Assembly: GCA_902787595.1 (NCBI GenBank)
Contig: CADAHD010000064.1
Span: 1-13,845, forward strand
Direction: 5' to 3'
Length of the DNA stretch: 13,845 bases
DNA from: an uncultured Lachnospiraceae bacterium
GTDB lineage: Bacteria; Bacillota_A; Clostridia; Lachnospirales; Lachnospiraceae
The notes under the pieces are model-generated. The model made no database searches and had not been told where the DNA came from. It saw nothing but the letters and a program-made list of their open reading frames with translations. The position numbers and the translations under genes were made by a program. This document shows, in pieces, positions 1-7,636 of this stretch. How positions within the stretch are numbered: position 1 is the stretch's first letter; each line of letters starts with the position of its first letter.

Positions 1-108
1 GTGATAACCGTTCCTTCATTCCTTTGCGAGCCTGTATTTGCAGATGCAGACAACTACAAGACCATCCTGATCGATTCCGGATACTATACCGAAGATCAGT
101 TAAAGTAA
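1..108 (+). CDS. Sugar ABC transporter substrate-binding protein, ChvE-like (C-terminal end only)
   Basis: The window opens inside this gene; only the last 35 codons and the TAA stop are present. The visible peptide ends in NYKTILIDSGYYTEDQLK. Endings of this kind (an NYK..L.DSGYYTEDQL pattern) are typical of the ChvE/multiple-monosaccharide binding proteins of Gram-positive anaerobes. The protein would be a surface lipoprotein that captures a monosaccharide and delivers it to the permeases encoded just downstream. The context of ATPase and permeases of the matching class supports the call. The sugar cannot be read from this fragment, and the lipoprotein signal lies outside the window. Confidence 0.75.
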   Translation: MITVPSFLCEPVFADADNYKTILIDSGYYTEDQLK

Positions 109-132
109 GAAAAAGCAGTATTTGATAATATG

Positions 133-156
133 GCAGGCGGGGCAAAACCCGCCTGC
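133..156 (+). terminator. Intergenic hairpin (attenuator or mRNA-stabilising stem)
   Basis: A perfect 9-bp GC-rich stem, GCAGGCGGG pairing with CCCGCCTGC, has a 6-base loop and begins 25 bases after the binding-protein stop. It is followed by TTATAT, not a real T-run, so complete termination is unlikely. Stems in this position in sugar ABC operons commonly protect the upstream binding-protein mRNA and lower expression of the membrane components. That role is inferred here. Confidence 0.6.
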
Positions 157-230
157 TTATATCGGGAGAGAATATCAGTTTTTTGGGCAGCCCGGAGTAT
201 GGTTTTCCGGGACAGATTGGAGGGATATTT

Positions 231-1784
231 TTGGGCAGGATATTACTCGAAATGAAAAATATTACCAAAACCTTCCCCGGGGTTAAGGCACTGGATAATG
301 TAAATCTTCAGGTCGAAGAAGGTGAGATCCATGCACTGGTCGGTGAGAATGGCGCCGGTAAATCCACATTGATGAATGTGCTTAGCGGGATATATCCCTA
401 TGGAAGCTATGAAGGGGATATAGTTTATAACGGTGAGATATGCCAGTTTCAGAAGATAACCGATTCCGAGAAAAAAGGGATCGTTATTATACATCAGGAA
501 TTAGCTCTGGTGCCGCAGATGTCGATAGGAGAGAATATGTTCCTTGGCAATGAGCGGGGCAGAAAGGGCGCTATCAATTGGAACGAAACATACAGTGAGG
601 CGGACAAATACCTTAAGATGGTAGGCCTTTCAGAGTCCTCACGCGTGTTGATCAAAGATATAGGAACAGGTAAACAGCAGCTTGTTGAGATAGCAAAAGC
701 TCTGGCAAAGAATGCAAAACTGCTTATCCTCGACGAGCCTACATCATCGCTGAACGAGACCGATTCCAGGGCGCTGCTGGATCTGATGCTTGAATTTAAG
801 AAGCAGGGAATGACGATGATCATCATTACGCATAAGCTTAATGAGGTCGTTTATGTTGCGGATAAGATAACGGTTGTGCGTGACGGTTCCACTGTCGAGA
901 CCATGGACTGCCATACCACGGAGATCAATGAAGACCGGATCATCCGCGGAATGGTAGGCCGCGAGATCACCGACCGTTTCCCGAAGAGAAAAGATCCTTA
1001 CGGCGATATAGTCGAAAATGTCGGCGATGTAAATATGGAAGTGCAGAACTGGACAGTGCATCATCCGTTATATACCGAGCGTAAAGTGGTGGATGATGTG
1101 AATATGACTGTCCATAAGGGTGAAGTGGTCGGTATCTACGGACTGATGGGAGCAGGCAGGACAGAGCTGGCGATGAGCATCTTCGGACGTTCCTACGGAT
1201 CCGACATCACGGGTACGCTTAAGTTAAACGGAGAAGAAGTTACGCTTAAGAATCCGAGAGAAGCGATCAATGCGGGGATTGCATATGTAACAGAGGACAG
1301 AAAAGGAAACGGTCTGGTCCTTTCAAATCCCATACGCGTAAATACTTCACTGGCGAATATGGCCGGCGTCAGCAATAAAGGCATCATAGATGTCGATAAA
1401 GAATATCAGGTTGCGGTTGAGTACAAGGATAAGCTCAAAACAAAGACTCCTTCTGTGGAGCAGAATGTAGGCAATCTTTCCGGTGGTAACCAGCAGAAGG
1501 TGCTGCTTGCAAAATGGATGTTCACGGATCCGGAAATACTGATACTGGACGAGCCCACAAGAGGTATCGACGTCGGCGCCAAGTACGAGATCTACTGCAT
1601 AATCAACGATCTGGTAAAATCCGGAAAATCGGTTGTCATGATATCGTCGGAGCTTCCCGAGGTAATAGGTATGAGCGATCGTATCTATATCATGAACGAA
1701 GGTAAGTTTGTAGGCGAGATGAAAGCAGAAGAAGCAACGCAGGAGAACATCATGGCATGCATCCTGCAGTCGGGGAGGGGCTGA
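231..1784 (+). CDS. Sugar ABC transporter ATP-binding protein (double NBD, MmsA/XylG/RbsA class)
   Basis: This cytoplasmic ATPase of a CUT2-type monosaccharide importer contains two nucleotide-binding domains in one chain. Domain 1 has Walker [10 protein letters not shown] at residues 38-46, a non-canonical signature around [14 protein letters not shown], and Walker [11 protein letters not shown] with D168-E169. Domain 2 has a degenerate P-loop (GLMGAGRTE), as is usual for this class, a canonical signature LSGGNQQ at 416-422, and Walker [11 protein letters not shown] with D440-E441. The start chosen is TTG at 231. It has GGAGGG six bases upstream and gives an N-terminus [17 protein letters not shown] that fits the family (517 residues). 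An in-frame TTG at 183 and ATG at 252 are less well supported. It is the middle component of the operon; the first permease begins 5 bases after its stop. Confidence 0.93.
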   Translation: MGRILLEMKNITKTFPGVKALDNVNLQVEEGEIHALVGENGAGKSTLMNVLSGIYPYGSYEGDIVYNGEICQFQKITDSEKKGIVIIHQELALVPQMSIGENMFLGNERGRKGAINWNETYSEADKYLKMVGLSESSRVLIKDIGTGKQQLVEIAKALAKNAKLLILDEPTSSLNETDSRALLDLMLEFKKQGMTMIIITHKLNEVVYVADKITVVRDGSTVETMDCHTTEINEDRIIRGMVGREITDRFPKRKDPYGDIVENVGDVNMEVQNWTVHHPLYTERKVVDDVNMTVHKGEVVGIYGLMGAGRTELAMSIFGRSYGSDITGTLKLNGEEVTLKNPREAINAGIAYVTEDRKGNGLVLSNPIRVNTSLANMAGVSNKGIIDVDKEYQVAVEYKDKLKTKTPSVEQNVGNLSGGNQQKVLLAKWMFTDPEILILDEPTRGIDVGAKYEIYCIINDLVKSGKSVVMISSELPEVIGMSDRIYIMNEGKFVGEMKAEEATQENIMACILQSGRG

Positions 1785-1789
1785 TAAGT

Positions 1790-2962
1790 ATGAGCATAAA
1801 AATTCAGGATATATTAAAAAAATATACGATGGTCTTTGCTCTTATAGCAGTTGCCATTTTCTTCTATGTTACGACTGAAGGAAAGATACTTCTTCCGCAG
1901 AACATCAATAACCTTATATCCCAGAACGCATACGTATTCGTGCTGGCAGCGGGCATGCTGCTCTGCATACTTACCGGAGGAAACATCGATCTGGCGGTAG
2001 GTTCCGTTGTATGTTTTGTCGGCGGCATCGGCGCGGTTATCATGGACAAGGACATCAACGTGTGGATAGCCGTAGCGATAATGCTGATAGGCGGACTTCT
2101 GGTGGGTGCATGGCAGGGCTTCTGGATATCCTATGTAAAGGTACCTCCCTTCATAGCAACACTTGCCGGCATGTATGCTTTCCGCGGTCTGGCAAATGTG
2201 GTCATGCAGGGTCTTACGATAGGTATTGATAACACTACCTTCCTTAATGTTTTCGGTGGAGGCGCTGACTGCTACATTCCGGATTTCCTTCATTCGGACA
2301 GCATTCCTCTCAACCTCACCTGTATGCTTGCAGGCGTTATCATAGTGGCAGTATTCATATTCTTCGTGATAAAGGGAAGGATCGATGCAAAAGCTAAAGG
2401 TTATGAATCGGTGCCTCTTTTCCAGGATATCATCAAGATGGCTGCTGTAGGCGCATCCGTACTTTGGATCTTCTACAAGCTGGCTAATTATAAGGGTATC
2501 CCTGCAGGTCTTGTATGGATAGCGGTTGTATTGTGCGCATACGGATATATCACTTCAAAGACAAGGATCGGACGTTATCTGTACGCGGTAGGCGGTAATG
2601 AAAAAGCAACCAGACTTTCCGGTATAGATTCGCGTAAAGTTTATTTCTTCGCATACATCAATATGGGTCTGATGGCAGGACTTGGCGGCATACTTACCAT
2701 AGCAAGAGCTTCGGGCGCGCAGCCTACTTTCGGACAGGGTTACGAAATGGATGCGATCGCAGCCTGCTTCATAGGCGGTGCTTCCGCATCCGGCGGTGAA
2801 GGCGGCATCTTCGGTGTCATCATGGGCGCCGTGCTGATGGGCGTGATCAACCAGGGCATGAGTATCATGGGTATATCGGCCAATTACCAGAAAGTTGTAA
2901 AAGGTATAGTTGTGCTGGTAGCTATCATATTCGATGTGCTGTCAAATAAGAAGAAAAAGTAA
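1790..2962 (+). CDS. Sugar ABC transporter permease 1 (BPD_transp_2 / MmsB-GguB type)
   Basis: This integral membrane permease of 390 residues is almost wholly hydrophobic, with about ten probable transmembrane helices. It carries the family hallmarks LTGGNIDLAVGS near the N-terminal third, PPFIATLAGMYAFRG, and the ATPase-contacting cytoplasmic loop GGNEKATRLSGIDSRKV. The start is ATG at 1790, with GGGGAGGGG 10-18 bases upstream inside the end of the ATPase gene. A longer in-frame reading from 1757 would overlap the ATPase and has no ribosome site. The central segment KGRIDAKAKGYESVP marks the longer MmsB/GguB/XylH-like subgroup, not the short RbsC type. It very probably pairs with the permease encoded next to form a heterodimeric pore. 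The substrate is an unknown monosaccharide. Confidence 0.92.
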   Translation: MSIKIQDILKKYTMVFALIAVAIFFYVTTEGKILLPQNINNLISQNAYVFVLAAGMLLCILTGGNIDLAVGSVVCFVGGIGAVIMDKDINVWIAVAIMLIGGLLVGAWQGFWISYVKVPPFIATLAGMYAFRGLANVVMQGLTIGIDNTTFLNVFGGGADCYIPDFLHSDSIPLNLTCMLAGVIIVAVFIFFVIKGRIDAKAKGYESVPLFQDIIKMAAVGASVLWIFYKLANYKGIPAGLVWIAVVLCAYGYITSKTRIGRYLYAVGGNEKATRLSGIDSRKVYFFAYINMGLMAGLGGILTIARASGAQPTFGQGYEMDAIAACFIGGASASGGEGGIFGVIMGAVLMGVINQGMSIMGISANYQKVVKGIVVLVAIIFDVLSNKKKK

Positions 2963-2974
2963 GGAGAGAGAGTC

Positions 2975-4144
2975 ATGGCTAAATTTTTGGAAGTATTAAA
3001 AAAACATGCAATGCTGATCGTCCTCGTCCTGGTATATATCTTTTTCACAGTGATGACGGAAGGCAAGATGTTCTCACCTCTGAACTTCAATGCCCTGATC
3101 ACACAGAATGCTTATGTATTTATACTGGCGACAGGTATGCTGATGTGTATGCTCACCGGCGGTAATATCGATCTCTCCTGTGGATCCTTTGTCTGCCTTA
3201 TGGGAGCTGTCGGCGGTATCCTGATGGTTGTCAAGGAACTGCCTGCAGGAACATCGATCTTTATAATGCTTTTGATAGGTGTTGCATACGGCTGCCTTCT
3301 TGGATTCCTGGTGGCGTATGTGGACATTCCGCCCTGGATCGCAACACTGGCAGGTTATCTGGCATTCCGCGGATGGGGAACCGCGCTGCTTTCCGCAAAC
3401 AGTAAAACGGGCAGTATCGCTCCCTTCCCCCAGACCTTCCTGGCGATATTCTCCGGCAAGATCTTTGAGACAAAGATAAACCAGCTTAATATAGTCTGCA
3501 TGGCAGTGGGTATCATTGCAGCAGTGATAGTGGTGGCGGTTAATTTCATCACCAGGGCAAACAAGGTTAAGAAAGGATACGAAGCGGATTCGCTGGTATC
3601 GGTTATCGTCAAGTCAGTCCTTTCGGTAGCGGTTATAATGCTCTTTGCGTACAAGCTTGCAATGGCAGGCGGTATCCCTACAGTGCTGGTATGGGTGGTG
3701 GCGATAGTGCTGATATACAGCTTCATCACATCGAAGACCACACTGGGCAGATACTTCTATACCATAGGCGGTAATAAGGAAGCAACCAGACTTTCCGGTG
3801 TTGATACAAAGAAGATCATGTTCTTTGCTTACCTCAACATGGCAGTGCTGACAGTTATCACTTCCTATATCGTTATCGCCCGTTTCCAGGCAGCAAATGC
3901 GCAGGCCGGAACGAACTACGAAATGGATGCGATCGCAGCCTGCGTTGTCGGCGGTGTATCGGCATACGGCGGTTCGGGTTCGGTATTCGGAATGGTTGTG
4001 GGCGCTACGCTGATAGGTGTTATCAACCTGGGCATGCAGCTTATGAACGTCGATGCCGACTGGCAGAAGATAGTAAAGGGCGCAGTGCTTCTTGGCGCAG
4101 TAGTATTCGATATAATCGCGACCAAGAAAAATTCAAGCAGGTAA
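2975..4144 (+). CDS. Sugar ABC transporter permease 2, paralogue of permease 1
   Basis: A second membrane permease of 389 residues starts 12 bases after permease 1, at an ATG preceded by AGGAGAGAG. It is clearly homologous to its neighbour along its length. Both proteins begin with a short cytoplasmic helix followed by a VTTEGK/VMTEGK segment, both have LTGGNIDL, a PPxIATLAG segment, GGN-(E/K)-ATRLSG(I/V)D, NYEMDAIAAC or GYEMDAIAAC, and a lysine-rich C-terminus. They differ most between the PPxIATLAG segment and the central cytoplasmic loop, where this copy carries AFRGWGTALLSANSKTGSIA. The pair therefore looks like an old gene duplication, not a recent one. Many importers of this class use one permease gene as a homodimer, so two intact paralogues suggest a heterodimeric channel. 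This is the last gene of the operon. Confidence 0.92.
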   Translation: MAKFLEVLKKHAMLIVLVLVYIFFTVMTEGKMFSPLNFNALITQNAYVFILATGMLMCMLTGGNIDLSCGSFVCLMGAVGGILMVVKELPAGTSIFIMLLIGVAYGCLLGFLVAYVDIPPWIATLAGYLAFRGWGTALLSANSKTGSIAPFPQTFLAIFSGKIFETKINQLNIVCMAVGIIAAVIVVAVNFITRANKVKKGYEADSLVSVIVKSVLSVAVIMLFAYKLAMAGGIPTVLVWVVAIVLIYSFITSKTTLGRYFYTIGGNKEATRLSGVDTKKIMFFAYLNMAVLTVITSYIVIARFQAANAQAGTNYEMDAIAACVVGGVSAYGGSGSVFGMVVGATLIGVINLGMQLMNVDADWQKIVKGAVLLGAVVFDIIATKKNSSR

Positions 4145-4155
4145 ATTTGCATAAC

Positions 4156-4206
4156 CCGCCGGACTTTCGACAAAGAGTGTTCACTCCTTTCATCCACAGA
4201 CGGCGG
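4156..4206 (+). other. Structured spacer element downstream of the transporter operon
   Basis: A perfect outer stem, CCGCCG (4156-4161) with CGGCGG (4201-4206), encloses an inner hairpin in which AAAGAGTG pairs with CACTCCTTT with one bulged base. It begins 11 bases after the permease stop and lies just ahead of the terminator. No known RNA family is recognised. It could be an mRNA 3'-end stabiliser, a dispersed palindromic repeat, or a small RNA. Confidence 0.4.
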
Positions 4207-4229
4207 TAAACGACAGATATAAGTCAAAG

Positions 4230-4261
4230 ACAGGGCGGGGCAGGGTCTCCGCTCTGTTTTT
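4230..4261 (+). terminator. Intrinsic terminator of the sugar transporter operon
   Basis: ACAGGGCGG (4230-4238) pairs with CCGCTCTGT (4249-4257) over 9 bp with one G-T wobble and a 10-base loop, followed directly by TTTT. An alternative stem, GGCGGG (4234-4239) with CCCGCC (4264-4269), would compete with it. Confidence 0.75.
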
Positions 4262-4280
4262 GTCCCGCCGCAGCATCCCC

Positions 4281-4309
4281 TTGACAAGCTTTCTTTGTTT
4301 TGTAATTAT
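4281..4309 (+). promoter_or_regulatory. Predicted sigma-A promoter for the beta-lactamase-like gene
   Basis: There is a consensus -35 TTGACA (4281-4286), a 17-base spacer, and -10 AATTAT (4304-4309) preceded by an extended -10 TG at 4301-4302. It lies between the terminator and the start codon at 4351, so the gene is probably transcribed on its own. Confidence 0.7.
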
Positions 4310-4350
4310 GGTGCCGGGGAATTATCAGTATCTTACAAAAGGAGGAAGGT

Positions 4351-5547
4351 ATGAAAGATCTGAAGGATAATATAAGGGATATCATGGAGCGGGCCGTTGC
4401 AAACGGCGAAGAAAACGGCGGGACGTTTATTGTGTATAAGGACGGCGAAAAGCTGCTGGAACAGAGCGCGGGATATGCGGATGTAAAGAATAAGATCAGT
4501 TTTAAGAATGACACCATCCTGCGCATCTATTCATGTACCAAGGTCTTTACTTCGCTGGCTGCGGCCATACTTATAAGCAGGGGAAGGCTCGATACCTTCT
4601 GGGAAGTATCGCGTTTCTTCCCGGAGTATGCGGAGCCGTACTATATAAGGAACTGGAAGAGGATAGGCTGCAGGCAGGTCACGATAAGGGATCTGCTGAA
4701 TATGACTTCGGGCCTGGCGTATCCCGGCGATAAGCACGAGGGCATAGAGGCGACAAACGATCTGTGGGGGCGCCTCGATCAGAGCATACGTGACGGAAAG
4801 TGCATGAGCACGGAGGAATTTGCAAGGGAAGCCGGAAAGTGTCCTCTTATGTTTGCGCCGGGCGATGAGTGGATGTACGGATCATCCGCAGATATTCTGG
4901 GAGCTGTGATAGAGAAAGCGGCTGATATGGAACTGGCGGAATTCTTTAAGAAAGAGATCACCGCGCCGCTGGGAATGGAGGATACGGATTTTTATGTGCC
5001 TGCGGAAAAAAGGGACAGATTATCTGTATTATATGAAAATGCGGGAGAGGATCCCAAGAGCCCGGATTACGTGAATCTGTGCATTTACGATTTTGAAGAG
5101 AAGCCTGCTTTCCAGTCCGGAGGAGCGGGGCTGTTTTCGACGGCAGAGGATCTGGCTAAGCTGGCAGCCGAGCTTTCATCCTGCAGGGCAGGGATTGTAA
5201 ATAAACATATGATAGATTTCATGCGCAGCAACGGTCTTACGGATAAACAGCGTGAGTATGCAAACTGGGATTCGCTGCGCGGATACGGATACGGTAATCT
5301 CCTGCGCTGCCTGGAAGACAGAAATGAGGCCGGATGCTTTGCGCCCATAGGCGCATTCGGCTGGGACGGCTGGACCGGACCGTATTTTCTGATAGATCCG
5401 GATAACAGCCTGGGGATACTGCTGGCCCTTCAGCGCTGCAATGCCGGAAGCAGTCAGCTCTCCAGAAGCCTGGTCAATGCGGTATACAGCGGGATACGGG
5501 ACAATGGTCTTGGCCGCAGGATAGTGCCGCTGTTCGGACAGGACTGA
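4351..5547 (+). CDS. Serine hydrolase of the beta-lactamase / class C penicillin-binding fold
   Basis: This is a 398-residue enzyme of the beta-lactamase (Pfam Beta-lactamase, EstB/class C-like) superfamily. The nucleophile motif SxxK is S61-C-T-K64 in RIYSCTKVFTS. The second motif is Y176-G-S178 (class C enzymes have YxN). The third-motif region is FGWDGWTG at 336-343, where classical enzymes have KTG. RDLLNMTSGL at 113-122 is also typical. The N-terminus is charged and has no signal peptide or lipobox, so the protein should be cytoplasmic. With the altered second and third motifs, an esterase or peptidase acting on a small ester or amide is more likely than antibiotic resistance. ATG at 4351 has GGAGG ending five bases upstream. 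The gene has its own promoter and terminator and is monocistronic. Confidence 0.85.
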   Translation: MKDLKDNIRDIMERAVANGEENGGTFIVYKDGEKLLEQSAGYADVKNKISFKNDTILRIYSCTKVFTSLAAAILISRGRLDTFWEVSRFFPEYAEPYYIRNWKRIGCRQVTIRDLLNMTSGLAYPGDKHEGIEATNDLWGRLDQSIRDGKCMSTEEFAREAGKCPLMFAPGDEWMYGSSADILGAVIEKAADMELAEFFKKEITAPLGMEDTDFYVPAEKRDRLSVLYENAGEDPKSPDYVNLCIYDFEEKPAFQSGGAGLFSTAEDLAKLAAELSSCRAGIVNKHMIDFMRSNGLTDKQREYANWDSLRGYGYGNLLRCLEDRNEAGCFAPIGAFGWDGWTGPYFLIDPDNSLGILLALQRCNAGSSQLSRSLVNAVYSGIRDNGLGRRIVPLFGQD

Positions 5548-5554
5548 TAAGCGG

Positions 5555-5583
5555 CCTGACAGGATAAATTGTCAGGTTTAATT
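5555..5583 (+). terminator. Intrinsic terminator after the beta-lactamase-like gene
   Basis: A perfect 7-bp stem, CCTGACA (5555-5561) with TGTCAGG (5570-5576), has an 8-base loop and begins 7 bases after the stop codon. The trailing TTTAATT is a modest T-tract, so termination may be partial. Confidence 0.65.
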
Positions 5584-5610
5584 GTAAAATACGGTAATTT
5601 TTGATAAAAT
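5582..5610 (+). promoter_or_regulatory. Predicted promoter of the GGDEF-to-calpain operon
   Basis: TTGTAA (5582-5587), a 17-base spacer and TAAAAT (5605-5610) form a good sigma-A match about 54 bases before the GTG start. No comparable promoter is seen between the five downstream ORFs, so this may drive the whole cluster. Confidence 0.5.
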
Positions 5611-5663
5611 AGCTATCGGCTGGTTTATTTATATAGATATGTTTTATATGGAAAGGAGACTCC

Positions 5664-7601
5664 GTGAGCGATCGAAAAAGAATAGCGCTTTTTGTGGCTT
5701 TTCCCGAAATGGTTCATGTTCGAAGGATACTGGATGGCATATTATCACGCTGTGAGGCTTATGATTATGACATCTGTGTATTTGCGTCGAGTACCCACCT
5801 TTCTTTCCCGCATATCGATTATATGAGGGGCGAATCAAATATTTATGAACTGGCGAATCTGGATAAATTCGATGGCGTCATAATCGATCATGGTTCCATG
5901 ACCGGCGATAAAGATAACCAATCCCTTAAAAGGCTTGAAGAGCGGCTCCAGGCATATCCCGATCTGCCCAAATGTTCGCTGGAAATGCCTCTTAAGGGCA
6001 TGAAGCTGATCAAAAAAGACAATGAAGACATATTAAGGGAGATGTGCCGTCATGTTATCGAAAAGCACGGCAGAAAAAAGATATGTATCCTGACGGGGCC
6101 GGCAGATAATGAGGTTGCCGTTGACCGTCTTAAGATCTTCCTTGATGAAATAGAAAAACACGGTTTGAGCGTGCTGCCGGAACATATCCATTACGGCGAC
6201 TTCTGGTATTTCGGCGGTGACACTCTGGCCAGAAAGATCATGAACGGTGAGATAGAACAGCCGGATGCCGTGATCTGCGCAAGCGACTGCATGGCCATCG
6301 GTCTGGTGGACCGTCTGCTGAAGAGCAGCATACGCGTTCCCGAGGATATAGCGGTTGTCGGCATTGACGCTTCGGATGAAGGAGCGATCAATCCGATCAC
6401 CATCAGTTCTTATGATACGGGTGAAGAGACCATAGGTCTGGAAGCCGTGGATTACTTAAGGAGCATTATGGAACCCGGCGCGGAGATACTGCCCATGGAA
6501 AACGACAGTTCCAGGCAGTTCCATCCCGGAGGAAGCTGCGGCTGCGAAACGGATCCCACCTATGCCATGAGGCTGTTCAGGGATTCACTTTATATCAGCT
6601 CTTACAATCATGCCGATGAGGATGTCATCGATCATGTCAATATAGGCGCATTGATGGAGAGCTATGCCCAGGAGGACTTTACGGCATCCGGTTCCGCTGC
6701 GGAGTGTTTTAAGTTCATATCTTCTTATACCGGATTGCTGCGGCCGTATCAGAACTTCTACCTCTGTCTTAAGGAAAACTGGCTTGATATGGCCGATGAA
6801 GTATATGAAGGATATCCGGAGAAAGTACGTACTTTTGTGGCTGCTTCTTCTGTAGGTGAAGAAGAATTCTACGGAGAAGAAAAGTCCGTAGCGTTTGAAA
6901 CGTCCCTGATGCACCCTATCCTTTATAAGAAACGTGACAAGGCGTCTGTTTTCTATTTTTCGCCGGTGCATTTTAACGGCGTGCTGCTGGGATATGCAGT
7001 GCTGCAGAGATCGCATTCCACCAGGCCGGCTATAAATATCGTTTACCGCAACTGGCTGCGCTACATCAATAATGCCCTGGAACTGATAAGGACCGAAGAG
7101 CGGCTTAAGACCCTTTCGATCCGCGATCAGCTTACCGGCGCTTTAAACCGCAGGGGCATGTATGAAAGATATAAAGAAATGCTTTCGACGGCCAAAGAAG
7201 GCGATGCCCTTTTTGTGGGCGTTCTGGATATGGACGGACTCAAATATATCAATGATACCTATGGACACGGTGAGGGCGATGAAGGTATTAAAGGCCTGTG
7301 TTCGGTATTGTCCAAGCTTACGCGTTCAAACGAGATGAACGTCAGAAGCGGTGGTGATGAATTCTTCCTGATAGGAATAGGCAGGTACAATAAAGAGGAC
7401 GAAGCCTTAAGGTCCCGCGAGTTTGCCGACGCTGTTGCAAGGAAATCGGAGGCTATGAATAAGCCTTATAATCTGTCCGCAAGTATAGGCTGTCTGGTAT
7501 TTCCCGATTACAGGGAGGTAAAACTGGATCTGGCCTTAAGTGAGGCGGATGAAAAGATGTATAATTACAAAATGCGGCACAGAAGACACAGAAGCGTATA
7601 A
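5664..7601 (+). CDS. LacI-type sensor domain fused to GGDEF diguanylate cyclase
   Basis: The protein has 645 residues and no transmembrane segment or signal peptide, so it is cytoplasmic. Residues about 5-290 form a periplasmic-binding-protein/LacI ligand-binding fold without the DNA-binding helix-turn-helix. Recognisable parts are KICILTGP, PDAVICASDCMAIGL and VPEDIAVVGIDASDE. It ends in SCGCE with C292 and C294, a cysteine pair often seen at the end of this sensor class. Residues about 300-480 are a linker with a possible GAF-like part (VFYFSPVHFNGVLLGYAVLQ). The C-terminus is a diguanylate cyclase with DQLTGALNRRG from D488, metal-binding DMD at 522-524, and an intact GGDEF at 563-567. The inhibitory RxxD site is changed to RSNE. 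GTG at 5664 is preceded by AAAGGAG. It should make c-di-GMP from GTP under control of a small ligand, perhaps a sugar. It is first in the operon. Confidence 0.88.
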   Translation: MSDRKRIALFVAFPEMVHVRRILDGILSRCEAYDYDICVFASSTHLSFPHIDYMRGESNIYELANLDKFDGVIIDHGSMTGDKDNQSLKRLEERLQAYPDLPKCSLEMPLKGMKLIKKDNEDILREMCRHVIEKHGRKKICILTGPADNEVAVDRLKIFLDEIEKHGLSVLPEHIHYGDFWYFGGDTLARKIMNGEIEQPDAVICASDCMAIGLVDRLLKSSIRVPEDIAVVGIDASDEGAINPITISSYDTGEETIGLEAVDYLRSIMEPGAEILPMENDSSRQFHPGGSCGCETDPTYAMRLFRDSLYISSYNHADEDVIDHVNIGALMESYAQEDFTASGSAAECFKFISSYTGLLRPYQNFYLCLKENWLDMADEVYEGYPEKVRTFVAASSVGEEEFYGEEKSVAFETSLMHPILYKKRDKASVFYFSPVHFNGVLLGYAVLQRSHSTRPAINIVYRNWLRYINNALELIRTEERLKTLSIRDQLTGALNRRGMYERYKEMLSTAKEGDALFVGVLDMDGLKYINDTYGHGEGDEGIKGLCSVLSKLTRSNEMNVRSGGDEFFLIGIGRYNKEDEALRSREFADAVARKSEAMNKPYNLSASIGCLVFPDYREVKLDLALSEADEKMYNYKMRHRRHRSV

Positions 7602-7636
7602 AGATCCTGCCAAAGAATAGAAGGGCGATTTAAGTT

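Noticed and set aside
183..230. Extended N-terminus of the ATPase from TTG at 183
   Set aside because: The 16 extra residues (starting [10 protein letters not shown]) do not resemble the family, and TTG at 231 has a better placed GGAGGG.
1814..2293. Antisense open frame of 159 codons opposite permease 1
   Set aside because: The sense strand is an unmistakable permease, and the antisense peptide is low in any recognisable pattern.
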